A stretch of DNA of 64,000 nt, taken from NCBI GenBank assembly GCA_031216125.1, contig CM062368.1, positions 37,830,376-37,894,375 on the forward strand, given 5' to 3'. The translations under genes were made by a program, and so were the position numbers. Under the pieces are notes generated by a model. That model was not told the origin of the DNA and did no database searches. It worked only from the letters and a program-made list of their open reading frames with translations. This DNA is from Dalbergia cochinchinensis (Eukaryota; Streptophyta; Magnoliopsida; Fabales; Fabaceae). Positions 38,041 through 49,468 of the stretch are shown here, in pieces (the first letter of the stretch is position 1; every line of letters starts with the position of its first letter).

Positions 38041-40281
38041 AACTATTACAACCAATATAATCAATAGTATTTTTAACAACGTTGAAAATCATAAATGTTA
38101 CAAACCCAAACACTATCAAATATGAAAATCCAAAGGTTTGAAGGACAAAAAACAAAAAACAATCAAACTATGCAAGAATCATCTTTAGAATGAAATAGAA
38201 ACTATTACATGGACTTAACACAAAAGAAAATAAATTTAAATTCAAATTCATCATTCATGGAATCATTAATCTTTATGTTTCTTCAACTTCATTGAGGTAC
38301 GAATCCATCAAACTCAACTTGCCAACCCTCCAGATTGCCTACAAAATCATCCCAAGAAAAATTAACATAAAAAGATAACAACAAAATTTACTCTATAAAC
38401 TTATAGAAAGCCAAAATCACATGTAGAAACATTAACTTTCAGCGAAAGACTCTTCACATTTACTTTGAATATTTCCAAGATAAGAAAAAGTCCTTTTAGT
38501 ACTATAACTTGACAAATTGAAAGTATAGCTTGAATAGTTTATCGTATCTATCAAAGCACCATTCGATTTGGATTTTGCCATAAGGAGTAAAGAAAAAGAT
38601 GAGCAACTTGCCTATTCTAAAATGCTAACTATATCTTAGTCAGTGCACATTCCTTTGTCAACTTTTTTTTCCACCATATTGTTGTAATGATTTCATTTTT
38701 TTCTTTGTTTAATCATTCTCTGCATTGTTCTTACATGGTTACTTGAGTGAGTAGAACTTACCCTTTTGCCACACTTTCACTTCTTCATGTAATTGATACT
38801 TGTTTTTCATTCTTATTAATGAATACTTTAATTTCTTTTTTTTTTTTGGTAAACTTGAAACTTTGATTTCCTATTTTTTGCTTTAATTGTAGCTTATAAA
38901 GAATAGTCAAAGGTTGAGAATAAGCTAAAGTTAAAAGAACATTTGGTTCCCACTTTTCAAAAAACAAGAATAAAATATAAATGGATCTAGTTCATATCCT
39001 TGGGTAAGTAAGACAGCAAAATATACCAAAACTTGGAAAGTTCCATAAGCACACTTGATCAACGAGAATATATAGAAGAGTATACACACACACAAATACA
39101 AGGATGAAATGAAAAATTCTCGTGTTCATTTACAACTACCTAAATTGTAATAGCTCAACAAAGGCTCCTTGGTTTTTCATGAGATTTTTTGAGAGAAAAT
39201 CCCCCAAACAATAAAGTTCATATTCAAGAGGCAATATAAAGTTTAACATAGACAATGAGTCATAGTTCTTTCCTAGCCTAAACATCATAGAAACATAACA
39301 AAGAAATACCTTCACTACAATCCTCAAACAAAACTCAAACTTACTACTAATTACAATTCCAATATATTCGTAGACAAAGCCCCAAAAAACAAAATATAGA
39401 TTCAAAAGCCAATATAAAGTTCAATATAGACAATGGGTTATAGACAAAGAGAGATGGTGTTGTCACTACTCCTGAGACAAAGAAACACATAAAGAAACAC
39501 ATACTCCATTTGCAAATGTCCCTTGAGAAGAAACTAGTGGTCTGTGGAAGAAGAATAATGAAGCAACAAGAGATGAATGAGGGAGAGGTATAAGTCATGT
39601 TGAGAGAGGATGAAGAAATGACTCCCAGGCTCACGGTTGTCGATGGTTGAATGACGACTCCCTTCTAATTGTCTTCATCAATGTTAAGGTGAAGAGAAGA
39701 GGCTTAATGACAAAATGTAACAAATGAATAGGAGATGGACAAAGGCGAGTTTGGTTTGTTTGTTTGACAAAGATGCGAATTCATAAGTGGGTGACATTGG
39801 TTAAGGAAGAGAGGTTTTGTGGTTGGGGAAGTGGTTGAGTTGCAATTTTAGAGGCAGACATAGTTTGGGGTTGGGGTATCAAAGAGAGAGAAAGTTTGAC
39901 AGGCAAAAAGAGTTTGGGAACATGGGGTGAAGGGAGTTTCACAGGTTTTCTTTTTTCGTTTTTATATTTTTTTTCCATGTTTTTAAATTTTTTTCTAATG
40001 CCTTCACCCCCACCATATGCCTTCATAATATGTGTGCATAATAATCCAGTCCTATTTCGTACCGTATGCGTCGCTGAGTGTGTCGAATCTGTGCGTTCAA
40101 TTAACATTCCTCCTTGTGCCCACATATTTTGTAGGAGTGCTGATACCCTTCCAGTGATTAGTGGCTAATATTTAACCATGAGCTCCTACCATGAAATATA
40201 TTTTCTTTAATGTTTTTAACTTAGAAGAAGTGCACATATGGCTTAATATCAGACAATATTGCAAAGGAGTATTGATACAAT
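38041..40281. other. Intergenic region between the fold-back element and the P450 gene
   Basis: It is AT-rich with no recognised gene. A local duplication of about 50 bp is present: AGGCAATATAAAGTTTAACA at about 39230 is matched by a related segment at about 39407, period about 177 bp. The block 39880-40160 is less AT-rich, but its open frames have no known relatives that I recognise. Confidence 0.5.
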
Positions 40282-40607
40282 ATTTCATCTCAAATAAGCA
40301 ATTGATTATTTGGGGGTGGGGTAGTAGGATATGGTCTAAACATCTAGATGGAAAGTTTGAGAATACAAATACAAGCCAAATACGTTTTTTCATCTGAAAT
40401 AAGCAATTTATATGGGGGCAGGGTAGTAGGATATAGTCTAAACATCTAGATGGAAAAGTTGAGAATACAAATACAAGCCGAATATGTTGTTCCATCACAA
40501 ATAAGCCAAGATATGTTTAACATCTAGTCTAAACATTTATTATTTGCGGGTGGGGGAATAGGATATAGTCTAAGCATCTAGAGGGAAAAGTTTCAAACTC
40601 CTAGCCA
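40282..40607. repeat. Three tandem repeats of about 105-118 bp behind the P450 stop codon
   Basis: Units at about 40282-40386, 40387-40489 and 40490-40607 share (A)TCTCAAATAAGC, a G-rich GGGGGTGGGGTAGTAGGATA-type core, TAGTCTAA(A/G)CATCTAGA and GGAAAAGTT. The third unit is rearranged internally. They lie 60-390 bp beyond the stop codon of the minus-strand P450, so they may fall in its 3' UTR or polyadenylation zone. Confidence 0.8.
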
Positions 40608-40669
40608 GCAGATATGTTTAACTGCTTCAACATCAGAGGCAAAAATAAAAGTACTTAAGTTACAAGGTC

Positions 40670-43600
40670 TTATGAAATCCAGATATGATTCTTTGCAACA
40701 ACGCAAAGATGATTCTTCTTGTGCTGAGCAAGTCCTGGTAGTCCTTCAGTGTCTATGTCTTCCCTTTTCATCCCAGCAGGCATTTCCCAATCAAATGAAT
40801 TAAGAAGGTTTGCTATTATGAACTCCACGGTGGCAGTTCCCAGTGGTATGCCTGGGCAAATTCTACGGCCTGCACCGAATGGAATAAACTCATAATCTTG
40901 TCCCTTAAAGTTAATATCACTGTTTATGAATCGCTCAGGATAAAACTCTTCTGCAGCATTCCAAGCTTCAGGATCTCTGTGGATGGCCCAAACATTTACA
41001 TACACGATTGTCTTGGGTTGTATTTCATACCCATCTATACTGAAGCTATTACTGGTTTCTCTTGGCACAAATGGTGCTGGTGCATAAAATCTCAATGTCT
41101 CTTTGACCACTGCCTTAAGATAAACTAGCTTTTCAATATCATCTTCATCTATAAACTCTTTCTTGCCATAGAGACTTCTAATTTCTTCTTGAGCCTTTTT
41201 CATCACTCTTGGGTTCTTCATTAATCCAGTCATTACCCAGACAGATGTGGCTGCACTTGTATCTGTTGCTGCTACAAGTATGTTCTGTGATCATTAAGGA
41301 CGAGCAATTAATAACAACTCCCCGAAATTCTCATTTTTCTTTTTTTTTCTACTTTGATTAAATCAGGGAAATTCCTTTTTAATTTTGTTCTTAGTACTTG
41401 CCACTTGATTTGTTAAGCAAGATCAATGCACAGATAAACCACTCTAAATTTGGATGGTAATATGGCTTCTTGATATCGCATTATTATTATCCATAACGAT
41501 ATCATGTGAAAGTTAAAAGATATGATCATGAAAGAAGTTATGCCAGTAACTTGTCACCAAATGCGTTTGTGCCGCAGTGTAATTTGTGATTATTATCAAC
41601 GCACATATGGATCATATTCTGATTATTTATTTTATGTTTTCTACGTCCCTGCTCTCCATCAATTTCGCCTTAACAAAAAAATGTTATTTCAATGACTAAA
41701 AGTGAGTGTCTCCCATTTTTTCACTCATTGGATGTAATGGTGATCCTTGAGATAAGTGAGGACCACCATTACATTCATGGTAATAAAATGGGTATTTTAA
41801 TGAGACACCCAATTTTAGGCGATGAAATAACACTGCTCCTTTTTTTTTTTTTTGTCCATATGCATGTTATAAATCATATGCTATCATATCATAGATCATA
41901 TTTATGCAAATTATATTGCTGTATAAACGGAATGTGTTCGGTTACAGAATTGTAGCATTCAATACCAATATATAAGGACACAAAATCATTTGCATTTTGT
42001 ATGAGTTTCATCTAGCACTTTTACATCAGAACAGTGTTATTTTAACACCAAAAAAATGTATGATTCTTTATATGCTAAGCATACCAATTATATTGTGCAT
42101 GTGCATCAAAAAAATGTTCCAAGTAAGCATCTACCCAGTTCATAATACCCGGAGAGTAACATTCTCGGATGAGTCATCAAGCATATGTTGCCTGTTAGTT
42201 TTACTACTCTCTGCTGCTTTGTTTTTTCCTTTCATGCTCTATCATTGTTTTGGCTTCCTACATGGTGAATAACAGGTTTGTCACCACATGGTTACATAAA
42301 TGACACTTTTATCCTTGTTTTATTTTTCTTTTCCCTCCATGTCCTATGACACCCCACCCCATCCATGGAAGAGGCCATATCTTGCATAGTAACAAACCTC
42401 AATAGCCTCTGCCACCATCCCACCATCACCCATTATCTCTCCCTCTAATACCTCTCTAACCTCCAACTCCTACTCGACCACAACCATACAGACAGAAGAG
42501 TCTTCTCCCCTCCCCTTGCACACCCTCTATAGTGACTTCTGCCAAAACCCTAATCCAAAGCCAACGTCAAGGCCTCTTGGAAACCCTCAATTCTTGTCGT
42601 TTATTCTCCTTCAATTATTTTACACAAGTTAGTTGCCGGAGATATTGAGGCCATGTATGTTGAGGATGTTCGTGTTGGGAATGTGTCTGCAGATTCGGTT
42701 GCTGTGGAGTTGGAGGGTAAGGAGGTGGGTCCAGCAGTTGACCATCATTGGAATCTTGCCAGAGAAGTTGTGGGATAGATCGAGGCAGTAGATCTTAGTT
42801 GTATACCGTAGAGCTAATAAATATATGTATCAATAATTCCTATTAATGGCAGTTTATTATTCTTTTATCCATAATTTATATTTATTAGAATAAGTCCATA
42901 AGATATTTATTAAATAGTTCATTTTCAAGAGTTGAAAATATGAGTGACAAAGTAGTCTGATACAATATCTTTAAAATAGTTCACAATTATAGGAATTCAA
43001 ATTGGACATTTTTATTCGAAAAGATTGTCACCTCTGTCTGTTTCCATGATTAGTGATACTATTGAAGATGGAGTAGTGAGTCTCATACTATACAATATTA
43101 GATGTCCAAATAGATATGTAGACATTTATGGGATAAGTGGGTTGAACGTGACAAATAGATAAAATTCACATGGTAATTTTACTAATGTCAATGAAACATT
43201 ATCTGGATCATATCAGTACATATAATCCTTAAATCTAAGATAGCACAGTTATTATCTTGTACATAGGTAGCTATAGTTTGCAACTCTCTGTATACTCATG
43301 CCATGTATTAGTATTAAGCAGTTTGTGGCTATAGTTAGTTATGTATGGAGATCGGTGATTAGTCAAGATGGAATTCATTACCTCATATAAAGGAGGATAG
43401 GTCCTATGGATGAAAGGTTGTTCTTGATCATGAAATCCTTGGCCGAGGTACTTGGACTTAAATAGAGAAGAGTTTCTAGTTCATGTAATATTGATCAAGG
43501 AATGAAAAACGCAGAAAATCTATATGATCTAAGCTATAGGGTTTGACATTATCCATGACCCTCACTGGATTGGGTTCCTGTAATGAAAGGATTTGAATGC

Positions 43601-46027
43601 ATGAAAAATATGATTATTGGTTCAATAGAATGTTCTAATTGATACATTCATTACTATTTGGGTGGTCATAACATACTGTGCTAGGTTTTACTTGTGACTT
43701 ATGAGAACCAAGAGTATTTTGGAAATTGTACTCCAAGTTTGGAAATGAGTTTCCGATGAGATCAAAAGTTTGATTTTATAATCTCATTACCAACTAGTGA
43801 TAAATCTACTTAGTCACAGACAATAGAACATATATGTTAAGAACGAATTAATTCTAATTAATAAAGTTAATTAGAAATTAATTACCGAATTGGACTTCAA
43901 TTGGATTGCAGGGTTGCTAGCACATTCCAAAGTCTAATTCAACATGGTGGTAAATCCTCAAAAGGTTTTATATAGAAGCTTCATATTTAGAAACCTATGT
44001 CAGGAGCATTTTGGTCTTTTCAAGTTTAGGTTAATATAAGGTATCAGATGACTTATATGTGACATGATGTTATTTTGATAAATGCCAAAATTACATAAAC
44101 CTATTTAAAATAAGAATTATTTGAAAATAAATTAATTCAAAATTTAAATAAGTTTTTTTTAATTGGGAATCAATATAATCTCCACAATCCTAAAAGAAAA
44201 GAATCTGGCATATAATGAGAAGAGAGAGTATGGCTCATGGCTTTAAAAAGGGAAAAAACCTATTAAGTAAAGCACTCTCCGATTATGAGAAAATCACTCC
44301 ACCACTCACTCCATACTAGTCAAGGTTCCTAAGGGCAACAAAGAACGGGACTTGGACAAGAAGAGTTCCTTAGCATATCGTGTTCGTGTGGACAAGCTAG
44401 AGGTCGTGCGGTTGTGCGGCTATGTGTTCGTGAGATGGACAATTACTCTTTATAGGACTTCGTTACAAGAGATACATGTTCTGTTTATTCATTCTTGCTT
44501 TAAATGTTTACGTTATCTAAATAATATAAGATGATACCAACCTCATTAAATATGATTTCATTGAGAATTTTTTTTATCTTGTATAAACGGTTCATGTGAT
44601 GGAAATTTTTTATTTACTACTGTCTAATATTTGGCTGAGTTAATATGAAGTTTCCCAACAGTAGAGGCAGGAGAGGGCACGTACCATTGCCAAGGACTCG
44701 TCGGGGAGAAGTTATTGGGACTTGTGAGAGAGGTAAAGGGATAAGGTTGGGGAAAGTGGGTGGATAAATATAAATTTTAACAATTAGATTAAAAGATCCA
44801 TGATTATAATTTTGTCAGCATGTGGTGACAAACTTGCTAGAACAATCTAAGAAGCCTCCTTTTGTATGCTTTGGTTTTCTGGGTTCGGATGGCTTTTCAA
44901 TTTCTTTAGCTACTCTATGACGTTTCTGTTTACTGTTCAGTTTTCTACTCTAAGGTTCCGGAATTCTGTGTACACTCTAGTAATGGAGATTTTGATGAGC
45001 CAATATCTTAAATAAACCTTATCGGGAGAATGTTTATGAGGTCACCCTTGTACAGGTACCTTCGAGAAACACTAAGTACAGGGATGATTTCTGTAGTTAG
45101 AAAAAAAAGACAAAAAAGGGGAACATGAGCACTTACCATGATGACAGCTTTGATGTGATCATTGGTGAGATCTATTGACAAGAGACCCTGCTTCTTTAGC
45201 TTAAGTAACATATCAACAATATCCTCCCCGTCTGATTCTTTATGCCTGTTAGGATCGAGGTGGTCCTCAATTACTTCTTGGAAAAATGCATCCAAGGCCT
45301 TGGAAGTCTTTTCAAGACGAGCAAGTAACCCTGTGAATTTATCAATCCACCCCATGAAAGGAATATAATCTGACACAAAGAAGGAAAGAAATATGGCCTG
45401 TGTCTCATTAAGCAAGCCATGGAACCTGCTCCTTTCAGCTCCTTCGTCCTCATATCGTCTCCCGAAGGCAATCCTACAGATTATAGCGCTTGAAACAGAC
45501 ATTATGACCTCACTCAAGTTTGTAATCTTGGAAGAATGAGCATGCTCGGATATTACTTTGATCATGTGCTGGACCTCAGATTTCCTTATGTGGTAAAAGC
45601 TGGATATCCGCTTGGAGCTGAAGAAATGGACTACACAGATTTTTCTGATTTCTCTCCAGCCATCATTGTAAGGGCAAAATATCATGTCTAGGCCATTGTA
45701 GGACAATTTTTGTGTGCCAAGTGAGGGAGGTCTGCTACATACATCAAGATCATGATCCTTGAGGACCTCTTTTGCCAGTTTAGGAGAGGAAACAACGATG
45801 GCTGGCTTAAAGCCAATTTGCAGGGAAAAGAGGGGACCATAGGTCTTTGAGAGCTGCCATAGTTGAATGTTGAGATTGGAACTGTCAAGTTGGTGAAGAT
45901 TACCAATGATGGGAAGGCCTCTAGGACCTGGCGGACGGGTTGGTGTGCTATTAGCAGCTCTGTATTTTTTGAACAGGATCACTGCCACCAGAGGAAGAGC
46001 TAAAAGAAGATACAGAAACGAAACCAT
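40670..46027 (-). CDS. Cytochrome P450, CYP83-like (CYP71 clan), 2 exons, 501 aa
   Basis: Exon 1 is 46027-45137 (297 codons) and exon 2 is 41284-40670. The intron is 3852 bp, GT-AG, phase 0, at the position usual for CYP71-clan genes, just before the I-helix. The protein is a heme-thiolate monooxygenase anchored in the ER by its N-terminal hydrophobic segment (about residues 3-19). Visible motifs: proline-rich hinge PPGPRGLP (32-39), oxygen-binding I-helix AATDTS (302-307), KETLR with the K-helix ExxR (359-362), PERF (413-416), and heme loop PFGAGRRICPG with the cysteine ligand at about 440. Length and motifs are complete, so the enzyme should be functional if the intron is spliced. The substrate cannot be told. 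Resemblance is to legume CYP83-type proteins, and CYP71 remains possible. The start context AACAATGG is good. Confidence 0.93.
41682..41832. mobile_element. Fold-back MITE in the P450 intron
   Basis: The two halves form a long imperfect hairpin. The left end TGTTATTTCAATGACTAAAA mirrors the reverse complement of the right end, TGTTATTTCATCGCCTAAAA, and pairing continues inward through GAGTGTCTC and GGATGTAATGGTG. It is noncoding, about 150 bp. The target duplication is unclear. Confidence 0.75.
42274..44837. mobile_element. DNA-element-like insertion in the P450 intron with short inverted ends
   Basis: The left end CA(G/A)GTTTGTCACCACATG at 42274 is matched in inverse orientation by CATGTGGTGACAAACTTG ending at 44837. 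Between them, outside a nested insertion (42793-44660), is about 700 bp of GC-rich, low-complexity, gene-like DNA without a recognisable domain. I could not find a convincing target duplication, so the superfamily is undetermined. Confidence 0.5.
42793..44660 (-). mobile_element. Putative solo LTR nested in the P450 intron insertion
   Basis: Read on the minus strand it begins TGTTGGGAAACTTC, a start seen in many plant Copia LTRs, and it is flanked by GTAGA on both sides (42788-42792 and 44661-44665), a 5-bp target duplication. The other end is CTAAGA rather than the canonical CA, perhaps by mutation. The 1.87-kb interior has no coding capacity. Copia origin is inference. Confidence 0.55.
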
Positions 46028-46093
46028 TGTTAAAGTAGAGTATTAGATCGGGACTCAACTAGGAAACATAGTAACGGAGCCGTCATATAAGCG

Positions 46094-46110
46094 TATCTAT
46101 ATATAGATTG
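46094..46110 (-). promoter_or_regulatory. TATA box candidate of the P450 gene
   Basis: The minus strand reads CTATATATAGATAC about 70-80 bp upstream of the ATG at 46027. That distance fits a TATA box with a short 5' UTR. Confidence 0.55.
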
Positions 46111-47733
46111 ACAGACGCCGCTTTGAAATTTCTAGACCAAATATTATGAAGACGATTCCAAGTTACAACAGTACTATCCAGGGAAGAAGTTTTGGTGCGT
46201 TCGGTATGGCGGCATGGGTAATTTACTAAGTTACAGTTTCATATTAATTAAATTATAATTATGAGCAATTTTGTAATTTGATTTTTATATCACATTAATT
46301 GATCCTTTTTTTTCCATGCTTAATTCATATTCTTCTTCCACTATTTCTCTCACCTAAATAATGATTTTTCGCCTGACTTGTTTCAAAATTTTGCTTTGTC
46401 ATGTTCAAAATTCAACTTGTATTACGATTTGTTAATTTAATAAAATAGTTCTTTTGACAAATTCCAGAAAAATAGATGCTCACTCAAATGACCCTTGTGT
46501 AAGACATAATGATCAACATTCAAATTTAAAATTTCAGTATCGTGCAAATATATTTTATTTGAAGTTATTGAAATGATGCGCATTATTTAATTAGTAAAAG
46601 TATTTATATTTCATAAAACTCCTACTATTAAATTAATTTTAACAAGCTTATATGAAAAAAATAAATATTGAATCAAATAATTGTTTTAGATTAAAATTTT
46701 TCTTTTAAAAATGCTTCATATCATTCGTTGTTGTTATTATTATTATTAAGAAAAATGCAATAAAAAAAACTTTGAATAACAACGTGATTCTGATCTTTGC
46801 AATAGAAAAATTGCAATAAATATACCTTGTAACAAAATACGCCGTGATATGAATTTTTTTTTCCAAAAACACCCCTCCCCCATAGCTAATTACAAATAAA
46901 TAATAATTTTTTTGCAAATGCATTTTTTACTTTTATTGGAACGCATGCAATTATTTTCCTTTTCTTTTTAGAAAATACAAGGAAGCAGTAAAAGAAACTA
47001 CATAAATAAACATTTTTTTTTTAAGTAACCAACATTATTTGTTGAGCTAATTCATGAAAGATAAAAAGAATAATGTTAAGGTAAGAGAAATAACGGAAAG
47101 GGAATATTAATTAGACTAGAGAAAGAGTTAAGACAACAATTAATATGGATAAAAGAAATATTAAAAAATTACCAATCGTTACAAATTGATTGAAAGAAAG
47201 CTAATTAGGTGATAGAAATAATGGAAAGGGAATATTAATTTGGTTAAAGAAAGAGTCAAGACAAAAATTAATGTGGATAGAAGAAAAATTAAAAAATTGC
47301 CTATAATTATAATTTGATAAAAGAAAGTTGTGGATATTTTTGTCTAAAATAAAATCATATAAAATTCTAAAATCGGGTTTTGCCAAAAAGGTAACAATTA
47401 ACGTGTTATTCAACTAAGCCACTTGATTTTCCTCCCATGAAAAGATATTAATTGCGTCAGCTTTTATAGGAATATGATTCATATTTTTTAATAAAAAGAT
47501 CATAAACTAAACATTTACTTTAATTGGACTATGATTTTTAAACCACTCAAATTCTTTTTTATACGAATAGAATTCAAATATTATTTTATGAGAAGACATT
47601 AGTTGTGTCTGTTTTTATATCAATGAAATTAGATTTTTTAATAAAAAAGCACATACTAAATATTTATTTTAATAGGAATCTGATTTTCAAAAGAAATAGT
47701 TTTTTTATATGAATAGGAATCTTTATGAGAAGA
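46111..47733. other. Intergenic region upstream of the P450, two local duplications
   Basis: It is AT-rich and has no gene. Positions 47081-47208 and 47209-47335 form a tandem pair (period 128 bp) sharing AATATTAATT and AATTAAAAAATT(A/G)CC(A/T). Positions about 47437-47586 and 47587-47726 form another pair (about 145 bp), sharing TTTTTTAATAAAAA and ATGAGAAGA-type edges. Confidence 0.65.
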
Positions 47734-47991
47734 TGCAATACCCTAATATTTAACCCAATATGTCTAGGATGTATTTAAGTTAATTATTAAGTATTACTCT
47801 TTTATTTCAACTCCTATCCTTAACTTTTGAAAATATTTTAGTAAAAATATATTTTTTTTAACATTAAAAGTAAAACGTGAGCTGCCAGTACTAAATAAAA
47901 CACGTCATTCATCTTATACAATAGAGAAAATGAAACACTTCACGGTTATACATAAAATCCAAACGTAACAACATCATGAGCATAAACACGT

Positions 47992-48029
<38 letters not shown>

Positions 48030-48450
48030 GTAATCATAAGTTTCAACTTTTCTATGTCGCACACCCAAAACAAAATACTAAGTGTAACATCCTTTCAAGT
48101 ACAACATTAATCTTAAGCCATGATATCGGACCCGAGAGTTGTTACTTATAGATTAGCGGACCTTTCTTAAAATATCTATAGCAAGTTCGATTAATGCGTG
48201 TAATACCTAAGTGTAATTCTATTAAAATATATAACAAAGAAACATAATATTTATTGAATATATAACTAAGTACAAAAGGAAGCTCTTCTAAGAACTTTAA
48301 TACATATATGTTCTCTGTTACATTTACATACATATAACTCCAACTAAGTATAGTAAAATAAAAAATCAACTGCTAAACTACCGAAATCCCGAGTTCTTTC
48401 ACGTGGCAACTGCATCGTTCTCTGGATCAACATGGAGGCGACATGGGAAC
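47734..48450 (-). mobile_element. Oldest long-LTR copy, first part, minus orientation
   Basis: It starts TGCAATACCCTAATATTTAA, a decayed version of the inverted LTR terminus seen at 60943 (TGTAAGATCCTAATTTTTAA). The following text matches that copy's inner sequence, with many changes. It is cut at 48450 by insertion of a plus-strand copy. Its continuation appears at 58525, where ATTCTCAGTAGGGGAACTCC and TCGCTCCAGCCACTTCAGTTT match the reverse complement of 56910-56985. An (AT)n microsatellite lies at about 47996-48027. Confidence 0.65.
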
Positions 48451-49457
48451 TGTAACGCCCCGATTTTGTCTGAGTGGAAAATGACCGAAATGCCCCTGAG
48501 GTCATTTTCGGCCCGGAATTCGAGGATGGCCGACCCGGCAGTTCTCGAAGGGCCAACTCAATGTTTGAAGGGGATTGAATAACTCTTGAATGGTTCCGGA
48601 GGCGAAAGTCTCATTTTTCGCAATTTCATGTCAAAATGACCAAAATACCCCTATAGCGTTTTACGCGGGTAAAGGTGCCGTTTGAGCCCGAAACTTTCCC
48701 CAGAGGTTTAAAACCATGTTTTTACATGTTTCAAAGCATCTGTTTGACTCCTGGAAGTCCCGGGCAGTTTTAGTGCAAAATTACGATTTGCCCTTAGAAT
48801 AGTGTTTTTGAGCTTAATGATGTGATTAAGCAAACCTAAGCAATATTAGGCTCTAAACGAAGATTAATTAATTTCCATAATTAATCTAGAATCAAAATAA
48901 ATTATTAAAATTAATTAGAACCTAAGATTGCTTAGATTAGATTTAAATCTCTTTTCTAAAACTCAAGATTTCACTCTTGGAATCTTGAATAGTGTTTTCT
49001 CTCTTCAATTCCTTAAATCAAGGAATTGTGTCTAGAATTGTTTATACACTAAAATGAATTTATAACTCACTAATGATGCAAGAACACTCTTTAATTATGT
49101 TTTGACAACCTTAATCACCGATTTTCTCACCTAAACACTTTCTTACAAATTCCTAATCTTAATCCTAATCAAAGATACACCTAAACACAACTCTAAATCA
49201 CAATTAAAATGCAAAGAGAACCCTCCCATGGCTGATGCATTTCGGCCCTCTCTCTCAATTACCACACATGTTGAATTGTTTCTCACTCAAAGGACCATGC
49301 TTGAGGCCATACCTTGAACCATACCTCACCATACTTTGAACCATACCTCACCATGCCTCAAGACCACATTATCTCACCTCATGGAACTCATGGGCTCCCT
49401 CCATTCTGCATGGTCGAAGCCTCCCCCCTCAAATGCACCTTTCATTTGCTTCATTTC

Positions 49458-49468
49458 TCTATAAATAG
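49458..49468 (+). promoter_or_regulatory. TATA box of LTR copy 1
   Basis: TCTATAAATAG sits about 1 kb into the LTR and is conserved in copy 2 at 53652-53662 in the same context (TTTGCTTCATTTCTCTATAAATAG). This suggests that U3 is about 1 kb long and that most of the LTR, including the hairpins and the reading frame below, lies in the transcribed R-U5 part. Confidence 0.65.
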
